Notes: generated from the sequence alone by a model not told the origin. A DNA stretch of 64,000 nt from Streptomyces curacoi (GCF_001513975.1 NZ_KQ947991.1:62001-126000), one strand, 5' to 3'; counted from the first letter of the stretch, positions 23,828-32,735 are shown. Made by a program: numbers and translations.

Positions 23828-25020
23828 GCGTACGACGCCGTGAAGGTGCCGGGTCGCCCCTTGCAGCCGTCCGACTCCCCCGGCAGCTTCACCCACAGGT
23901 AGGCGTCGATGCGTGCCTCTCCCGTGCTCAGCGTCGGCGCCCGGCCCAGCTTGCGGCCCGCCGGGTCGCACCACTCGCCGTCGGCCGGGGCCCCGGCACC
24001 GTTGCGGCTGGTGTCGATGACGGCGCCCAGGCCCGCGGGGCCGCCGAGGGCGTCCAGGACCTGTCGGTCGTAGGCGATCTCGTCGGCCGTGGTGTGGAAG
24101 TTGGAGACGTTGCTGAAGATGCCGTCGGAGGACTCGGGCGAGGCGGCACCGGCCCGCTTCAGCCATTCCGCCTGCTTGCCGGGGGCGTTCCAGCCGGAGT
24201 GACCGGCGTCGTAGTAGACGCGTGCCTTGGGGTTCGCGGACTTGAGGGCGCGGCCCGCGCGGGCCAACGAGGCGAAGCGGTCGGCGCGTTCCCGGGCCGG
24301 GAGACACTCGGCCTGGGCGATGGAGTCGGGCTCCAGGATCACGATGACATCGCCGGAGCCCAGCCCCGCGGCGAACGCGTCGATCCAGGCGTCGTACGCC
24401 CCGAGGTCGGGCGCCCCGCCCTCGGAGTGCCCGCCGCAGTCACGGCCCGGAATCGCGTACGGCACGACCACCGGTATGCGCCCCAGCTCCGATCCGCCCG
24501 AGGTGACCGCGCGCACCCGGGCGGTGACGGTGTCCGGCGCGAAGTCGGCGAACCACACCGCGGCCGGCTGGGCGGCGATCCGGGCCCGGATGACGGCGTG
24601 GCGCGGGTCGCCGGGGTTGTCCGCGACCCACGCGAGCACCTGGGACTCGGGGTGGCGGTAGAGCCGGGCGGACACCACGGACGTCTGCCGCTCCCGCTCG
24701 GTCCTCGTCGGCGAGGGCGTGGGGCTCGGCGTCTTCTCCGGGGTGGGGGAAGGCGTGGGAGACGTGGGGGAAGGGGACCGTGTGAGGACCGGCGGGGAGG
24801 GCGAGGGCGCGACCGGCAGGGCGTCCAGGCCCGGCGAACGCGTCACCGCGGGCGGCCCGGCCTCGTCGGAGCCCCGTCTGTCGTCGAGCGCGGAGATCAT
24901 GCCGGCCGCGGTGCCGACGGCGACCACGACCGAGGCCACCACGACCATGGCAGTGCGCCGGGCAGCCTTCCTTCGCTCGGACCTGCGTGCGGCCAGTCGC
25001 TGGGCACGTAAGCCTGACAC
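23809..25020 (-). CDS. Secreted or membrane-anchored GH6 endoglucanase/cellobiohydrolase
   Basis: 403 residues from GTG 25020, preceded by a good GGAG-type site; GTG 25089 would add 23 residues. An Arg-rich N-terminus and one hydrophobic helix (MVVVASVVVAVGTAAGMI) act as signal or anchor, then a long Pro/Ser/Thr linker (about residues 50-105). The GH6 catalytic domain follows with VVPYAIPGRDCGGHSEGG (catalytic Asp region), VIVILEPDSIAQAECL, YYDAGHSGWNAPG and GEWCDPAGRKLGRAP. It would cleave beta-1,4-glucan with inversion outside the cytoplasm. Confidence 0.92.
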   Translation of the reverse strand: MSGLRAQRLAARRSERRKAARRTAMVVVASVVVAVGTAAGMISALDDRRGSDEAGPPAVTRSPGLDALPVAPSPSPPVLTRSPSPTSPTPSPTPEKTPSPTPSPTRTERERQTSVVSARLYRHPESQVLAWVADNPGDPRHAVIRARIAAQPAAVWFADFAPDTVTARVRAVTSGGSELGRIPVVVPYAIPGRDCGGHSEGGAPDLGAYDAWIDAFAAGLGSGDVIVILEPDSIAQAECLPARERADRFASLARAGRALKSANPKARVYYDAGHSGWNAPGKQAEWLKRAGAASPESSDGIFSNVSNFHTTADEIAYDRQVLDALGGPAGLGAVIDTSRNGAGAPADGEWCDPAGRKLGRAPTLSTGEARIDAYLWVKLPGESDGCKGRPGTFTASYAYDLAR

Positions 25021-25121
25021 GGTCCTGCTCCCCCTCCCCCACAGCGAGCGCGTTCCCCCGTTCTGGGGAAGCGCCGGGCCCGCCGACACTTCCGCCAGCC
25101 TAAAGCTGGGACTCTGCCCCC

Positions 25122-25808
25122 ATGGCGCAATGCGAACAATTCACCACACCTGTGGACGCGATCGTCTCCCGTATGCGCGCCCTCGACGCGACCCTGCCCG
25201 AGCGGGACGGGGTGGCGGTCTTCAACCGCGTCTACCTCACCGTCACGGAGGCGGTCGACCGGCACATCGACGGGGGCCGGTTCGCGGACGCGCGGGCGGC
25301 GATCACGCTGGACGTGCGGTTCGCGGAGCGGTATCTCGCCGCGGTGGAGAGGGCCGCGGACGAGCGGCGCCCGCCCGCCTGCTGGCGGCCCCTGCTCCAG
25401 ATGCGCCACCATCCCGGCGTACGACCACTGCAGTTCGCGCTCGCGGGCATCAACGCGCACATCGGGCACGATCTGGCGCTCGCCGTCGTGGACGCCTGTC
25501 GTAGCCTCGGCTGCGAACCCGCCGATCTGGAGGACGAGTTCGACCGGGTGGGTGATCTCCTCGTCTCGCTGGAGGAGCGCATCCGCGAAGATCTGATGCC
25601 GGGTCCCGACCTGCTCCAGATCGCCGACCCGCTCACCCACCTGCTCGGCTCCTGGAGCCTGGAGCGGGCCCGCGACGCCACCTGGTCGGCGGCCCGGGCA
25701 CTGTGGGCGCTGCGCCGACTGCCGGAGCTGGCCGGGGAGTTCACCGAGCGGCTGGACGCGGCGGTGGGGTTCGCGGGGCGCATGCTGCTCACGCCACTGC
25801 CGGACTGA
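25122..25808 (+). CDS. DUF5995-family protein
   Basis: 228 residues from ATG 25122. All-helical protein with the conserved FALAGINAHIGHDLALAVV segment containing two His, and an earlier FNRVYLTVTEAVDRHI, which together define this actinobacterial family. No biochemical role is known to me; the paired His and Asp residues would suit metal binding. It is divergent from the glucanase gene with about 100 bases between them. Confidence 0.85.
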   Translation: MAQCEQFTTPVDAIVSRMRALDATLPERDGVAVFNRVYLTVTEAVDRHIDGGRFADARAAITLDVRFAERYLAAVERAADERRPPACWRPLLQMRHHPGVRPLQFALAGINAHIGHDLALAVVDACRSLGCEPADLEDEFDRVGDLLVSLEERIREDLMPGPDLLQIADPLTHLLGSWSLERARDATWSAARALWALRRLPELAGEFTERLDAAVGFAGRMLLTPLPD

Positions 25809-25906
25809 TCTCGGCCACTCCGCCTGTCGCTGACCCTCAACCCCCTTGCGTCAGCGTTAGGTTGCGCATTGAACTGCCAGGCGAATCGACGCGAAGGAGC
25901 GTACGT

Positions 25907-26836
25907 ATGGCCATCCGGCTGGGACTGAGCCTCCCCCAAGCGCGGCAGTACGACATCGGACGTGACGTGCCGGGTGTGGCGCGCGCCGCCGAACAGATCG
26001 GCTACGAGAGCGTGTGGGTCTACGAGCGCGCCCTGTTCCCGGAGCCCGCGACCCAGGGCCTGTACGGCGTACCCGGCCTGCCCTGGCCCGACCACTACCG
26101 GGGCGTCCCCGACCCGCTGGTGACGCTGACGCTGGCGGCCGGGGCGACGGAGCGGATCCGGCTCGGCACGGGCGTTCTGGTGGCCCCGCTGCACAACCCG
26201 TTCCAGCTGGCCAAGGCGCTCGCCACGCTGGACGCGGCGAGCGGCGGCCGGCTGACGGTGGGCCTCGGCACGGGCTGGTCGCTCGACGAGTACGCGGCGG
26301 CGGGCGTGGCCCCCTTCGAGGAGCGCGGCCGGATCCTCGACGAGGTCCTCGACGTCTGCCGGGCGGTCTGGGGCCCGGACCCGGTGACGTACGACGGCTA
26401 CATCACCAAGATCGCCTCGTCGGTCGTCGGGCCCAAGCCCGCCGGGCCGATCCCGGTTCTGCTCCCCGCCAACAGCAAGAAGGCGCTGACCCGGCTGGTC
26501 GACCGCGCCGACGGCTGGCTGCCCGTGGCCATGGGCGCCGACCAGCTCGCCGAGCAGTGGCGGCAGGTGCACGACCTCGCCGCCGAACGCGGCCGCACGG
26601 AGCCGATCCGGGTGGTGGCGCGGGCGAACACCCAGTACACGCCCAAGGCGTACGACGGCGACGACCGCGCCCCCTTCCGGGGCAGCGTCGGCCAGATCGT
26701 CGAGGACCTCGCGGCCCATGCCGAGTCCGGCGTCGAGGAGTTCTTCCTCGACCTGCAGAGCACCACGCGGGACGGCCAGGAGCTGCAGGACGTCGCCGCC
26801 GAGGTGTACGAGGCGGTGCGGACCGCCGGGCTCTGA
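25907..26836 (+). CDS. LLM-class F420-dependent oxidoreductase
   Basis: 309 residues from ATG 25907 with a strong GAAGGAG site; the larger open frame upstream is an overlap with the previous gene. Luciferase-like TIM-barrel motifs: IRLGLSLPQARQYDIG, AEQIGYESVWVYER, TERIRLGTGVLVAPLHNPFQLAKALATLDAAS and GLGTGWSLDEY. Such proteins use F420 (sometimes FMN) to reduce or oxidise diverse substrates; the substrate is unknown. It ends 13 bases from the convergent amine oxidase stop. Confidence 0.9.
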   Translation: MAIRLGLSLPQARQYDIGRDVPGVARAAEQIGYESVWVYERALFPEPATQGLYGVPGLPWPDHYRGVPDPLVTLTLAAGATERIRLGTGVLVAPLHNPFQLAKALATLDAASGGRLTVGLGTGWSLDEYAAAGVAPFEERGRILDEVLDVCRAVWGPDPVTYDGYITKIASSVVGPKPAGPIPVLLPANSKKALTRLVDRADGWLPVAMGADQLAEQWRQVHDLAAERGRTEPIRVVARANTQYTPKAYDGDDRAPFRGSVGQIVEDLAAHAESGVEEFFLDLQSTTRDGQELQDVAAEVYEAVRTAGL

Positions 26837-26849
26837 GCCCTGGCCGGGC

Positions 26850-28550
26850 TCAGTCCTCCGGCAGCTCGACCGGCGCGATCTCGTCGTAGACGTCACCCGG
26901 ACCCGGGTTGGTCGCGTCGGTCCCCCCGCCGAAGTGGTGCATGACCCCCCAGACCGCGTTCAGCGCGGTCTGGACGGCGCCCTCGGCCCAGCCGGCCGTC
27001 CAGGAGATGTCGTCACCGGCGAGGAAGATGCCCCGCTTGTCCTCGGGCAGCCGGTCCTGCATGAAGTGGGTGAACAGGCGCCGCTGGTAGCGGTAGTGGC
27101 CGGGCAGGTTGGCCTTGAACGCGCCCATGAAGTAGGGCTCGTTCTCCCAGGAGACGGTCACCGGGTTGCCGATGATGTGCTTCCTGATGTCGACCTTCGG
27201 GTAGATCTCGCCGAGCGACTTCAGCATGACCTCCATCCGCTCGTTCGCGGACAGCGGCAGCCACTTCAGGCTGTCGTCGCACCAGGTGTACGACAGGCAG
27301 ATGACGGCGGGCTTGTCCGGACCGTCGTCCAGGAGGTAGGTGCCGCGGGTCATGCGGTCCGTCAGCGTCATCGACATGACGTCCCGGCCGGTCTCCTCGT
27401 CCTTGTCCAGCCAGAACGGCCGGTCGACGGGCACGAAGAGCTTGGAGGACTCCATGTAGTGGGTCCGCTCGATGGCGGTCCAGTGGTCGATCGGGAAGAG
27501 CGAGTCGTCGCAGTCGATCTTCGACAGCAGCATCCAGGACTGGGCGGTGAAGATCGCCGCCTTGTACGTGCGGATGTCGCCCTTCGCGTCCGTCACGGTG
27601 ATCTGGTTCCCGGCCGTGCGGTGCAGCCGGGTCACGGCCGGGCGGGGCTCGCCGTTCTCGTGCAGCTTCGCGAGCGAGGTGCCGTGGGCCCAGTGGACGA
27701 TCTTCTCCGGCTCACGCTCCCACAGGCGCAGCGGCAGCTGCTGGGAGCCGCCGACGATGCCGCGGTGGTGGTCGTCGGCCTCGGTGTAGACGACCCGCAG
27801 GATCTCCAGGATGGAGTTGGGGAAGTCGGTGTCCCAGCCGCCCGTGCCGAAACCGACCTGGCCGAAGATCTCGCGGTGCCGGAAGGACTTGAAGGCCTCG
27901 GAGTCGCAGAGGAAGCCGTAGAAGGTCTGGTTGTCGAGCTTCTCGACGAGCTTCGCCCAGATCTCGCGGATGCGCGGCACGTCCCGCTCGCGCATGGCCC
28001 GGTTCATGTCCGAGAAGTCGGCGCCCTCTTCGAGGCACTTGTTCCAGGCCTCGGCGACGTCGCGGTAGACCTGGGGCAGGTCGTCGATCGTCTCGGCGTA
28101 GTGGGACTCGCCCTTGAGGTCGACGACCGTCGAAGGGGTGGCCTCCGCGAGGGGGTTGGGGAAGGGCCGGGTCTCCAGGCCCACCAGGTCGATGTAGTGC
28201 TGGAGGGCCGTGGAGGACGGCGGGAAGCGCATCGCGCCCATCTCGGCGGTCAGGCCCTCGGTGTTGGGGCCGTCGAAGCCGACGGTCCGCAGACGCCCAC
28301 CGATCTGGTCGGCCTCGTACACGACCGGCTTGAGGCCCATCTTCATCAGCTCGTACGCGGCCACGATGCCGGAGAGCCCGCCGCCGATGACCGCGACCTC
28401 GGTGCCGTGCTCGGTCGCCGGTATCTGGCCGAGCCCCGCCGGGTGGGCGAGGAAGTCGTCGTAGGCGTACGGGAAGTCCGGGCCGAACATGGTGATCGGC
28501 GGCTGCTGCTCGTCGGCGTGCTGGACGGCGTTGGGCACCGTGGACGTCAT
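26850..28550 (-). CDS. davB: L-lysine 2-monooxygenase-like flavin amine oxidase (DavB-like)
   Basis: 566 residues. FAD-binding Rossmann motif VAVIGGGLSGIVAAYELMK at about residues 53-71 with VVYEADQIGGRLR, and the C-terminal FAD segment GIFLAGDDISWTAGWAEGAVQTALNAVWG. The N-terminal ITMFGPDFPYAYDDFLAHPAGLG, EIFGQVGFGTGGWDTDFPNS and the ending NPGPGDVYDEI closely match my recollection of Pseudomonas DavB, which converts lysine oxidatively to 5-aminovaleramide, CO2 and water. Related tryptophan monooxygenases share the fold, so lysine is the likely but unproven substrate. It is 56 bases downstream of a DavA-like amidase in the same operon. Confidence 0.8.
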   Translation of the reverse strand: MTSTVPNAVQHADEQQPPITMFGPDFPYAYDDFLAHPAGLGQIPATEHGTEVAVIGGGLSGIVAAYELMKMGLKPVVYEADQIGGRLRTVGFDGPNTEGLTAEMGAMRFPPSSTALQHYIDLVGLETRPFPNPLAEATPSTVVDLKGESHYAETIDDLPQVYRDVAEAWNKCLEEGADFSDMNRAMRERDVPRIREIWAKLVEKLDNQTFYGFLCDSEAFKSFRHREIFGQVGFGTGGWDTDFPNSILEILRVVYTEADDHHRGIVGGSQQLPLRLWEREPEKIVHWAHGTSLAKLHENGEPRPAVTRLHRTAGNQITVTDAKGDIRTYKAAIFTAQSWMLLSKIDCDDSLFPIDHWTAIERTHYMESSKLFVPVDRPFWLDKDEETGRDVMSMTLTDRMTRGTYLLDDGPDKPAVICLSYTWCDDSLKWLPLSANERMEVMLKSLGEIYPKVDIRKHIIGNPVTVSWENEPYFMGAFKANLPGHYRYQRRLFTHFMQDRLPEDKRGIFLAGDDISWTAGWAEGAVQTALNAVWGVMHHFGGGTDATNPGPGDVYDEIAPVELPED

Positions 28551-28606
28551 GGGGTACGGACTCCTTGCGACTGCGACAAAGAAAGCGGGGGGAGGCTCGG
28601 GGGGTT

Positions 28607-29395
28607 TCAGACCAGGGACCCGTACAGACCGGGGCGGCGGTCCTTCAGATACGGGTTCTCCTCGCGGGAGGCGGCGAGGAAGGCGGGGTCGACGTCGGCG
28701 AGGACGAGTTCCTCACCGCGTCCGGCGCGGGTGCGGGCGACCCCGTCGGGGCCGGCGAGGGTGGAGAGGCCGACGAACTCGAACTCCCCTTCCCGGCCGG
28801 CCCGGTTGACGTACGCGACGTACATCTGGTTCTCGAAGGCCCGCACCGGGATCATCGACTCGGCGACGAACTGGAACGGGTGCATCTGCGCGGTCGGCAC
28901 GACCAGCAGGTCGGTGCCGGCGAGGGCGTGGGCGCGGACGTTCTCCGGGAACTCGACGTCGTAGCAGATCAGGATGCCGACGCGGAGGCCGCCGAGCTCG
29001 GCCTGGACGACCTGCTGGTCGCCCGGCGTGAAGTGGTCGCGCTCGAAGCAGCCGAAGAGGTGGGTCTTGCGGTAGTTGGCAAGACGCGTGCCGTCGGCGG
29101 AGATCAGCTGGGCGGAGTTGAAGACGGTGTCGCCGGCCCGCTCCGGGTAGCCGTAGGCGATCGCCAGGCCGTGCCGGGTCGCCGTCTCGGCGATCGCGTC
29201 CGCGCTGTCGCCGTCGGCGGGCTCGGCGAGGCGGGCGATGTCGCCGCCGATCGCGTACCCGGTCAGGAACATCTCCGGCGCCACCAGCAGCCCGGCGCCC
29301 GCGGCGGCGGCACGGCCCGCGGCCTCGTCGAGGACCTTGAGGTTCTCGACGGTCGAGCCGGGGCGGCCGGAGCTCTGGAGCAGGGCGGTGCGCAT
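28607..29395 (-). CDS. davA: Nitrilase-superfamily amidase, 5-aminovaleramidase-like (DavA-like)
   Basis: 262 residues. The Glu-Lys-Cys triad is visible: Glu41 in APEMFLTGY, Lys110 in ANYRKTHLFG, Cys144 in ILICYDVEFPEN. These segments and the length closely match Pseudomonas DavA, which hydrolyses 5-aminovaleramide to 5-aminovalerate and ammonia. As first gene of the pair it would act on the product of the flavoenzyme encoded next. A more general (R)-amidase specificity cannot be excluded. No signal peptide, so cytosolic. Confidence 0.82.
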   Translation of the reverse strand: MRTALLQSSGRPGSTVENLKVLDEAAGRAAAAGAGLLVAPEMFLTGYAIGGDIARLAEPADGDSADAIAETATRHGLAIAYGYPERAGDTVFNSAQLISADGTRLANYRKTHLFGCFERDHFTPGDQQVVQAELGGLRVGILICYDVEFPENVRAHALAGTDLLVVPTAQMHPFQFVAESMIPVRAFENQMYVAYVNRAGREGEFEFVGLSTLAGPDGVARTRAGRGEELVLADVDPAFLAASREENPYLKDRRPGLYGSLV

Positions 29396-29694
29396 GCGTG
29401 ATCCTCACCGGGCGGAAAGGGGGATTCGGGGGGCCACGTAGAAGGTACGGGCGGCTGACCAGGGCGGACAAGAAGGAGCCGTTGCGCGCCGGTGAGCGGT
29501 TCGTTGCGTGCGTCGGGGGGCGGGCGGCGATTCGTTGCACGACGCCGGTCGTAGCCCGGGTCCGCCTCGGAGCGCAGGCCCGGCCGGTTTCCCCGCCGGA
29601 CGGCGGAGGCGCGGTCCCGTCCCCGGTGCGATGTGCCGCGGGCGCGGCGCCGGGAGAGTGGTCACTGTCCGCTTGACCTGCAGAAAGGACCACG
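29396..29694. other. Divergent intergenic region upstream of davA
   Basis: About 300 bases between davA and a secreted-protein gene transcribed away from it. No credible coding frame, regulator-type palindrome or RNA was recognised. Confidence 0.4.
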
Positions 29695-30228
29695 ATGAAC
29701 CGCCGTACGAAGATCGTCGTGCTCGGCTCCGCACTGCTGCTCACCGCCGGAGCGGCCGCGTCCGCCACCGCGTCAGACGCACCGCGGCAGCGGGAGGCCG
29801 CCGCGCTCACCGGCACCGCCGAGCTGTACCGCTCGGCCGGGGACGACATCACGTTCACCTTCGACGCTCACTTGGCGGCGAAGGACAAGGACGACCCGCT
29901 CAAGGCAACCGGCACCTTCGAGTGGAGCCACTACCTGGGCGACAACGGGGGCTGGGCGAAGGCGAAGGTCGACTGCCTGGTCACCGGAGGAAAGGTAGCC
30001 GTCGTCTCGGGCGTGGTCACGGACACGAACCTGCCCGGCTCCAAGGGCACCCGTGTCGGCATCACGGTGCACGACCTCGGCCGCCACGACCGGCTCGGCT
30101 ACAGCTGGGCGACGACCGAGGACCTGGGCCCGAAGGATCTGCCGAAGTGCGTGAGCTCCGCCCCCTTCGAGAAGGTCAAGAAGGGGACGGGCGACTTCAC
30201 GGTCGTGCCGTGGAACCCGCCGCTCTAG
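29695..30228 (+). CDS. Small secreted protein of unknown function
   Basis: 177 residues from ATG 29695 (GAAAGGA upstream). Classical signal peptide (RRTKIVVLGSALLLTAGAAASATA) followed by a beta-rich mature domain with two Cys (DCLVTGG and PKCVSSAP) that could form one disulfide. The domain has an immunity-to-water look of streptomycete extracellular small proteins but no family is recognised. The 3' end overlaps the convergent MFS gene by 32 bases. Confidence 0.78.
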   Translation: MNRRTKIVVLGSALLLTAGAAASATASDAPRQREAAALTGTAELYRSAGDDITFTFDAHLAAKDKDDPLKATGTFEWSHYLGDNGGWAKAKVDCLVTGGKVAVVSGVVTDTNLPGSKGTRVGITVHDLGRHDRLGYSWATTEDLGPKDLPKCVSSAPFEKVKKGTGDFTVVPWNPPL

Positions 30229-31441
30229 CCAGCAGCACCGCCGTCACCAGGTACGGCACGGCGAACAGCGCGAACACGGTGCCGTGCGCGGCGGCTCCGC
30301 CGAGCACCGCGTAGCCGCCGAACACGGTGCCGTGCGCGGCGGCTCCGCCGAGCACCGCGTAGCCGCCGTACACGGCGACCGTGGCCAGCTCGGTGCCGAG
30401 CCCGGCGACCGAGGTGAGCGTGGCCCGCTCGCTGTCCCGGATGCGGTGCTGGAGCCGGGCGTCGGCGAGCACGGTCGCCAGCTGGAAGCCGCCGAAGGCG
30501 AGGGCCACCAGGCCGAGGCCGGCCGGTGTGCCCGCCGCGGCGCCGACGGCCAGGGCCAGCGCGGCGCCGGCGAGCACCGCCGCGAGTCCGTTCGCGCCGA
30601 GGGCCTCGGCCCTCCCGGCGAGCAGGCTCCCGGCGGTGGCTCCGGCCCAGATCAGCATGATCAGGTAGGGGACCAGCGTGTCCGGAACCCCGGTCTCCCG
30701 GACCAGCAGCGGCGTGTACTCGTCGAGCGCGCCCCATACGGCGCCGACGGCCGGCACGAGCAGCAGCGCTCCGCGCAGGGACCGGTCCCCGCGGGCGGCG
30801 GCGAGCCCGGACCGCAGGGTCACGGACCAGCTGCCGCCCTCAGTCGCCGCCGGCGTCCGGTGTTCCGGGAACCGGGTCGCCGTCGCCGCGGTCAGCAGGG
30901 CCGCCAGTACGCTGGCCGCCCCGACCACCGCATAGCCGCCGAGCGCGAACACCGGCCCGGCGAGCCCCACCGCCATGACTGTGGCCACGAGGCGCACCGC
31001 CTGGGCCCGCCCCATGACACGCGCGTACCGGTCGGCCGCGCCGAGCCGGTCCAGCTCCTCGTACACCAGCGCCTCCAGAGCACCGGAGCCGAGCGCTCCC
31101 CCGGCACCCCACAGCACGAAGCCGACCGCGAAGGCCCAGTACGAGGGCACGAGCACCCACAGCGCGAAGCCGACAGCCGTGAGCAGCGGGCCGAGCCACA
31201 GCAGCAGCCGGCGCGAGACGGCGTCGGCCCAGGCGCCGGAGGGGACCTCCAGCAGGACGCCGGTGAGCGACCACAGGGCGAACAGGGAGGAGATCTGCCA
31301 GAGCGACAGGCCGGTGTCGGCGAACAGCAGCGCGTACACCGGGTAGAGCAGGACGAAGTCGTCCAGGAACGAGTAGCCGTACAGCGTGGCCGTGAGCCGC
31401 CGGACGCCGGTGGCGGGCACACGCGCGGGTGAGAGTGTCAT
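30197..31441 (-). CDS. MFS transporter with an in-frame 16-residue duplication
   Basis: 414 residues from ATG 31441 (GGGAAGG upstream); the upstream extension is non-coding. About 12 membrane segments; MFS-type motifs include PSGAWADAVSRRLLLWLGP in loop 2-3. The last helices contain two perfect copies of GGYAVLGGAAAHGTVF in tandem, encoded by a 48-bp direct repeat (30271-30366). A normal protein would have one copy, so helix 11 is effectively doubled and topology of the C-terminus may be changed. Substrate unknown, probably a drug or metabolite exporter. Confidence 0.83.
   Translation of the reverse strand: MTLSPARVPATGVRRLTATLYGYSFLDDFVLLYPVYALLFADTGLSLWQISSLFALWSLTGVLLEVPSGAWADAVSRRLLLWLGPLLTAVGFALWVLVPSYWAFAVGFVLWGAGGALGSGALEALVYEELDRLGAADRYARVMGRAQAVRLVATVMAVGLAGPVFALGGYAVVGAASVLAALLTAATATRFPEHRTPAATEGGSWSVTLRSGLAAARGDRSLRGALLLVPAVGAVWGALDEYTPLLVRETGVPDTLVPYLIMLIWAGATAGSLLAGRAEALGANGLAAVLAGAALALAVGAAAGTPAGLGLVALAFGGFQLATVLADARLQHRIRDSERATLTSVAGLGTELATVAVYGGYAVLGGAAAHGTVFGGYAVLGGAAAHGTVFALFAVPYLVTAVLLARAAGSTARP
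30271..30366. repeat. 48-bp perfect tandem duplication inside an MFS gene
   Basis: Copies at 30271-30318 and 30319-30366 are identical and keep the reading frame, adding 16 residues to the transporter near its C-terminal membrane helices. Confidence 0.95.
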
Positions 31442-32039
31442 GAGGCCTTCCCAGAGGGGCTGTTCGGACGCCGGAGGTACGGCGTCCGAGGCGGCCCTCG
31501 GGAGGCACGGCTGGAATATCAATGTCGCCAGGTCATGACATCGATGGTAGGCGGGCAGGGCCCGTCGGCGCATCGGGATTGCCGCGACCGCGTGCGTCAG
31601 CCGTACGGACATCCCGGCCGGCGAGCTCTTCGCCGCGCCCGGCGTCGGCCGGACGCACCTTCGCGGGCTTCCTGGACCGGGCGGGGCGCGTCCAGGCGAT
31701 CTGGTTCGCCTTCACCGAGTCCCGTGGCTGACGGTGCGGAGCGTCTCCCCCACCCGGCCGCTGACCTCGCGGCATGTGACGACGCCGTACAACTACCCGT
31801 TCTCCGACAGCGTCCCGCGCCCGGTGGCGGAGCTGGTGGGCACATGGTGTCGGAGGGGGCCTGGCACCTGGCGCCGGTGCGCGCCCTTCGCCAGGAGGAG
31901 GCGGGCGCCGGGCTCCTCCGCCGAGCGGCTATGTACGTCGGCCCACCGGTGGAGGCCGGCGCACGGACCGGCGGGCGAGACTGCCGGACAGAACCCGGAT
32001 GCCGGACAGAACCCGGACCGCCAGACCCAGGGAGCCTTC
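31442..32039. other. Long non-coding or decayed interval
   Basis: About 600 bases without a convincing gene. A short plus-strand fragment ending at 31731 reads TFAGFLDRAGRVQAIWFAFTESRG and has protein-like composition but no start or family match, and other frames downstream (for example TTPYNYPFSDSVPRPVAEL near 31785) look similar. These may be remnants of a degraded gene. A short direct repeat (GCCGGACAGAACCCGGA at 31982-31998 and again at 31999) precedes the next gene. Confidence 0.4.
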
Positions 32040-32528
32040 ATGGACACCGCCGAGCTGCTCGCTCTGCCGTTCGTCGACGCGCACACGTCGGTCGTCGCCG
32101 CGGAGCCGGACGCCGTCTGGCGAGCCGTCGGCGAGACCGTGGCCCGCCGCTTCGGGGAGCGGCGCACGGCGGTCGCCGCACGCCTGCTCGGCTGCGCCGA
32201 CCGCGCCGTCGCCGGCCCCCGCCCCTTGGCCGAGGGTTCGACGGTCCCCGGGTTCCATGTGGTGACCGCGGTGCCGGGGAGGGAACTGGCGCTCGCCGGA
32301 AGCCATCGCTTCTCGGCGTACGCCCTGATCTTCCGCCTGGAGGAGGCGGGCGCGGGCCGTACCCGCGTGCGCGCCGAGACATGGGCCGCCTTCCCGGGCC
32401 CGGCCGGCCGCCTCTACCGGCTCCTGGTCATCGGGACGCGCGGGCACACGGTGATCGTACGGAGCCTGCTGACGGCGATCCGCAACCGAGCGGAGACGCC
32501 GCGGGCTGACCGAGCCACGGGGCGGTGA
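32040..32528 (+). CDS. SRPBCC-like hypothetical protein
   Basis: 162 residues from ATG 32040 with GGGAG just upstream; an open frame extends upstream but is unsupported. The pattern HTSVVAAEPDAVWRAVGETVAR at the start, SHRFSAYALIFRLEEAG and RVRAETWAAFPGPAGRLYRLLVIGTRGH resemble START/SRPBCC ligand-binding proteins of the polyketide cyclase type. No catalytic residues are apparent. Function unknown. Confidence 0.7.
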   Translation: MDTAELLALPFVDAHTSVVAAEPDAVWRAVGETVARRFGERRTAVAARLLGCADRAVAGPRPLAEGSTVPGFHVVTAVPGRELALAGSHRFSAYALIFRLEEAGAGRTRVRAETWAAFPGPAGRLYRLLVIGTRGHTVIVRSLLTAIRNRAETPRADRATGR

Positions 32529-32530
32529 CG

Positions 32531-32601
32531 CGCCCGAGAGGGGCGCTGAGCTGGAGAGATGTGCGGCTCCGCCGCGTAGGCACGGCCAGCCCCCACCAGC
32601 C
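32531..32601. repeat. Dispersed Streptomyces intergenic repeat, copy 1
   Basis: Contains CGCCC-loop-GGGGCG followed by the block TGTGCGGCTCCGCCGCGT and CACGGCCAGCC. The same block recurs about 140 bases downstream (copy 2). Such elements, with a GC hairpin and the words GCGGCTCCGCCGCGTGGGC and GACCAGCC, are scattered between genes in Streptomyces genomes. Confidence 0.7.
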
Positions 32602-32667
32602 ACCGGACGACTCACTACACAACCGAACGAAAAGGCCGCGACCGGCCGAGACGCGGAGCGGTGAACG

Positions 32668-32735
32668 CGCCCCGACAGGGGCGCGGGACTGTACAGCTGT
32701 GCGGCTCCGCCGCGTGGGCACGGCCAGCCACGACG
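32668..32735. repeat. Dispersed Streptomyces intergenic repeat, copy 2
   Basis: CGCCCCGACAGGGGCG hairpin (32668-32683), then CTGTGCGGCTCCGCCGCGTG and GGCACGGCCAGCC, sharing more than 30 identical bases with copy 1. Lies before the Lrp gene terminator region, so it may double as a terminator for genes on both sides. Confidence 0.7.

Noticed and set aside
22210..25011. 933-codon plus-strand frame spanning the nucleobase permease and GH6 genes
   Set aside because: Overlaps two well-supported genes in other frames and has no family-like motifs.
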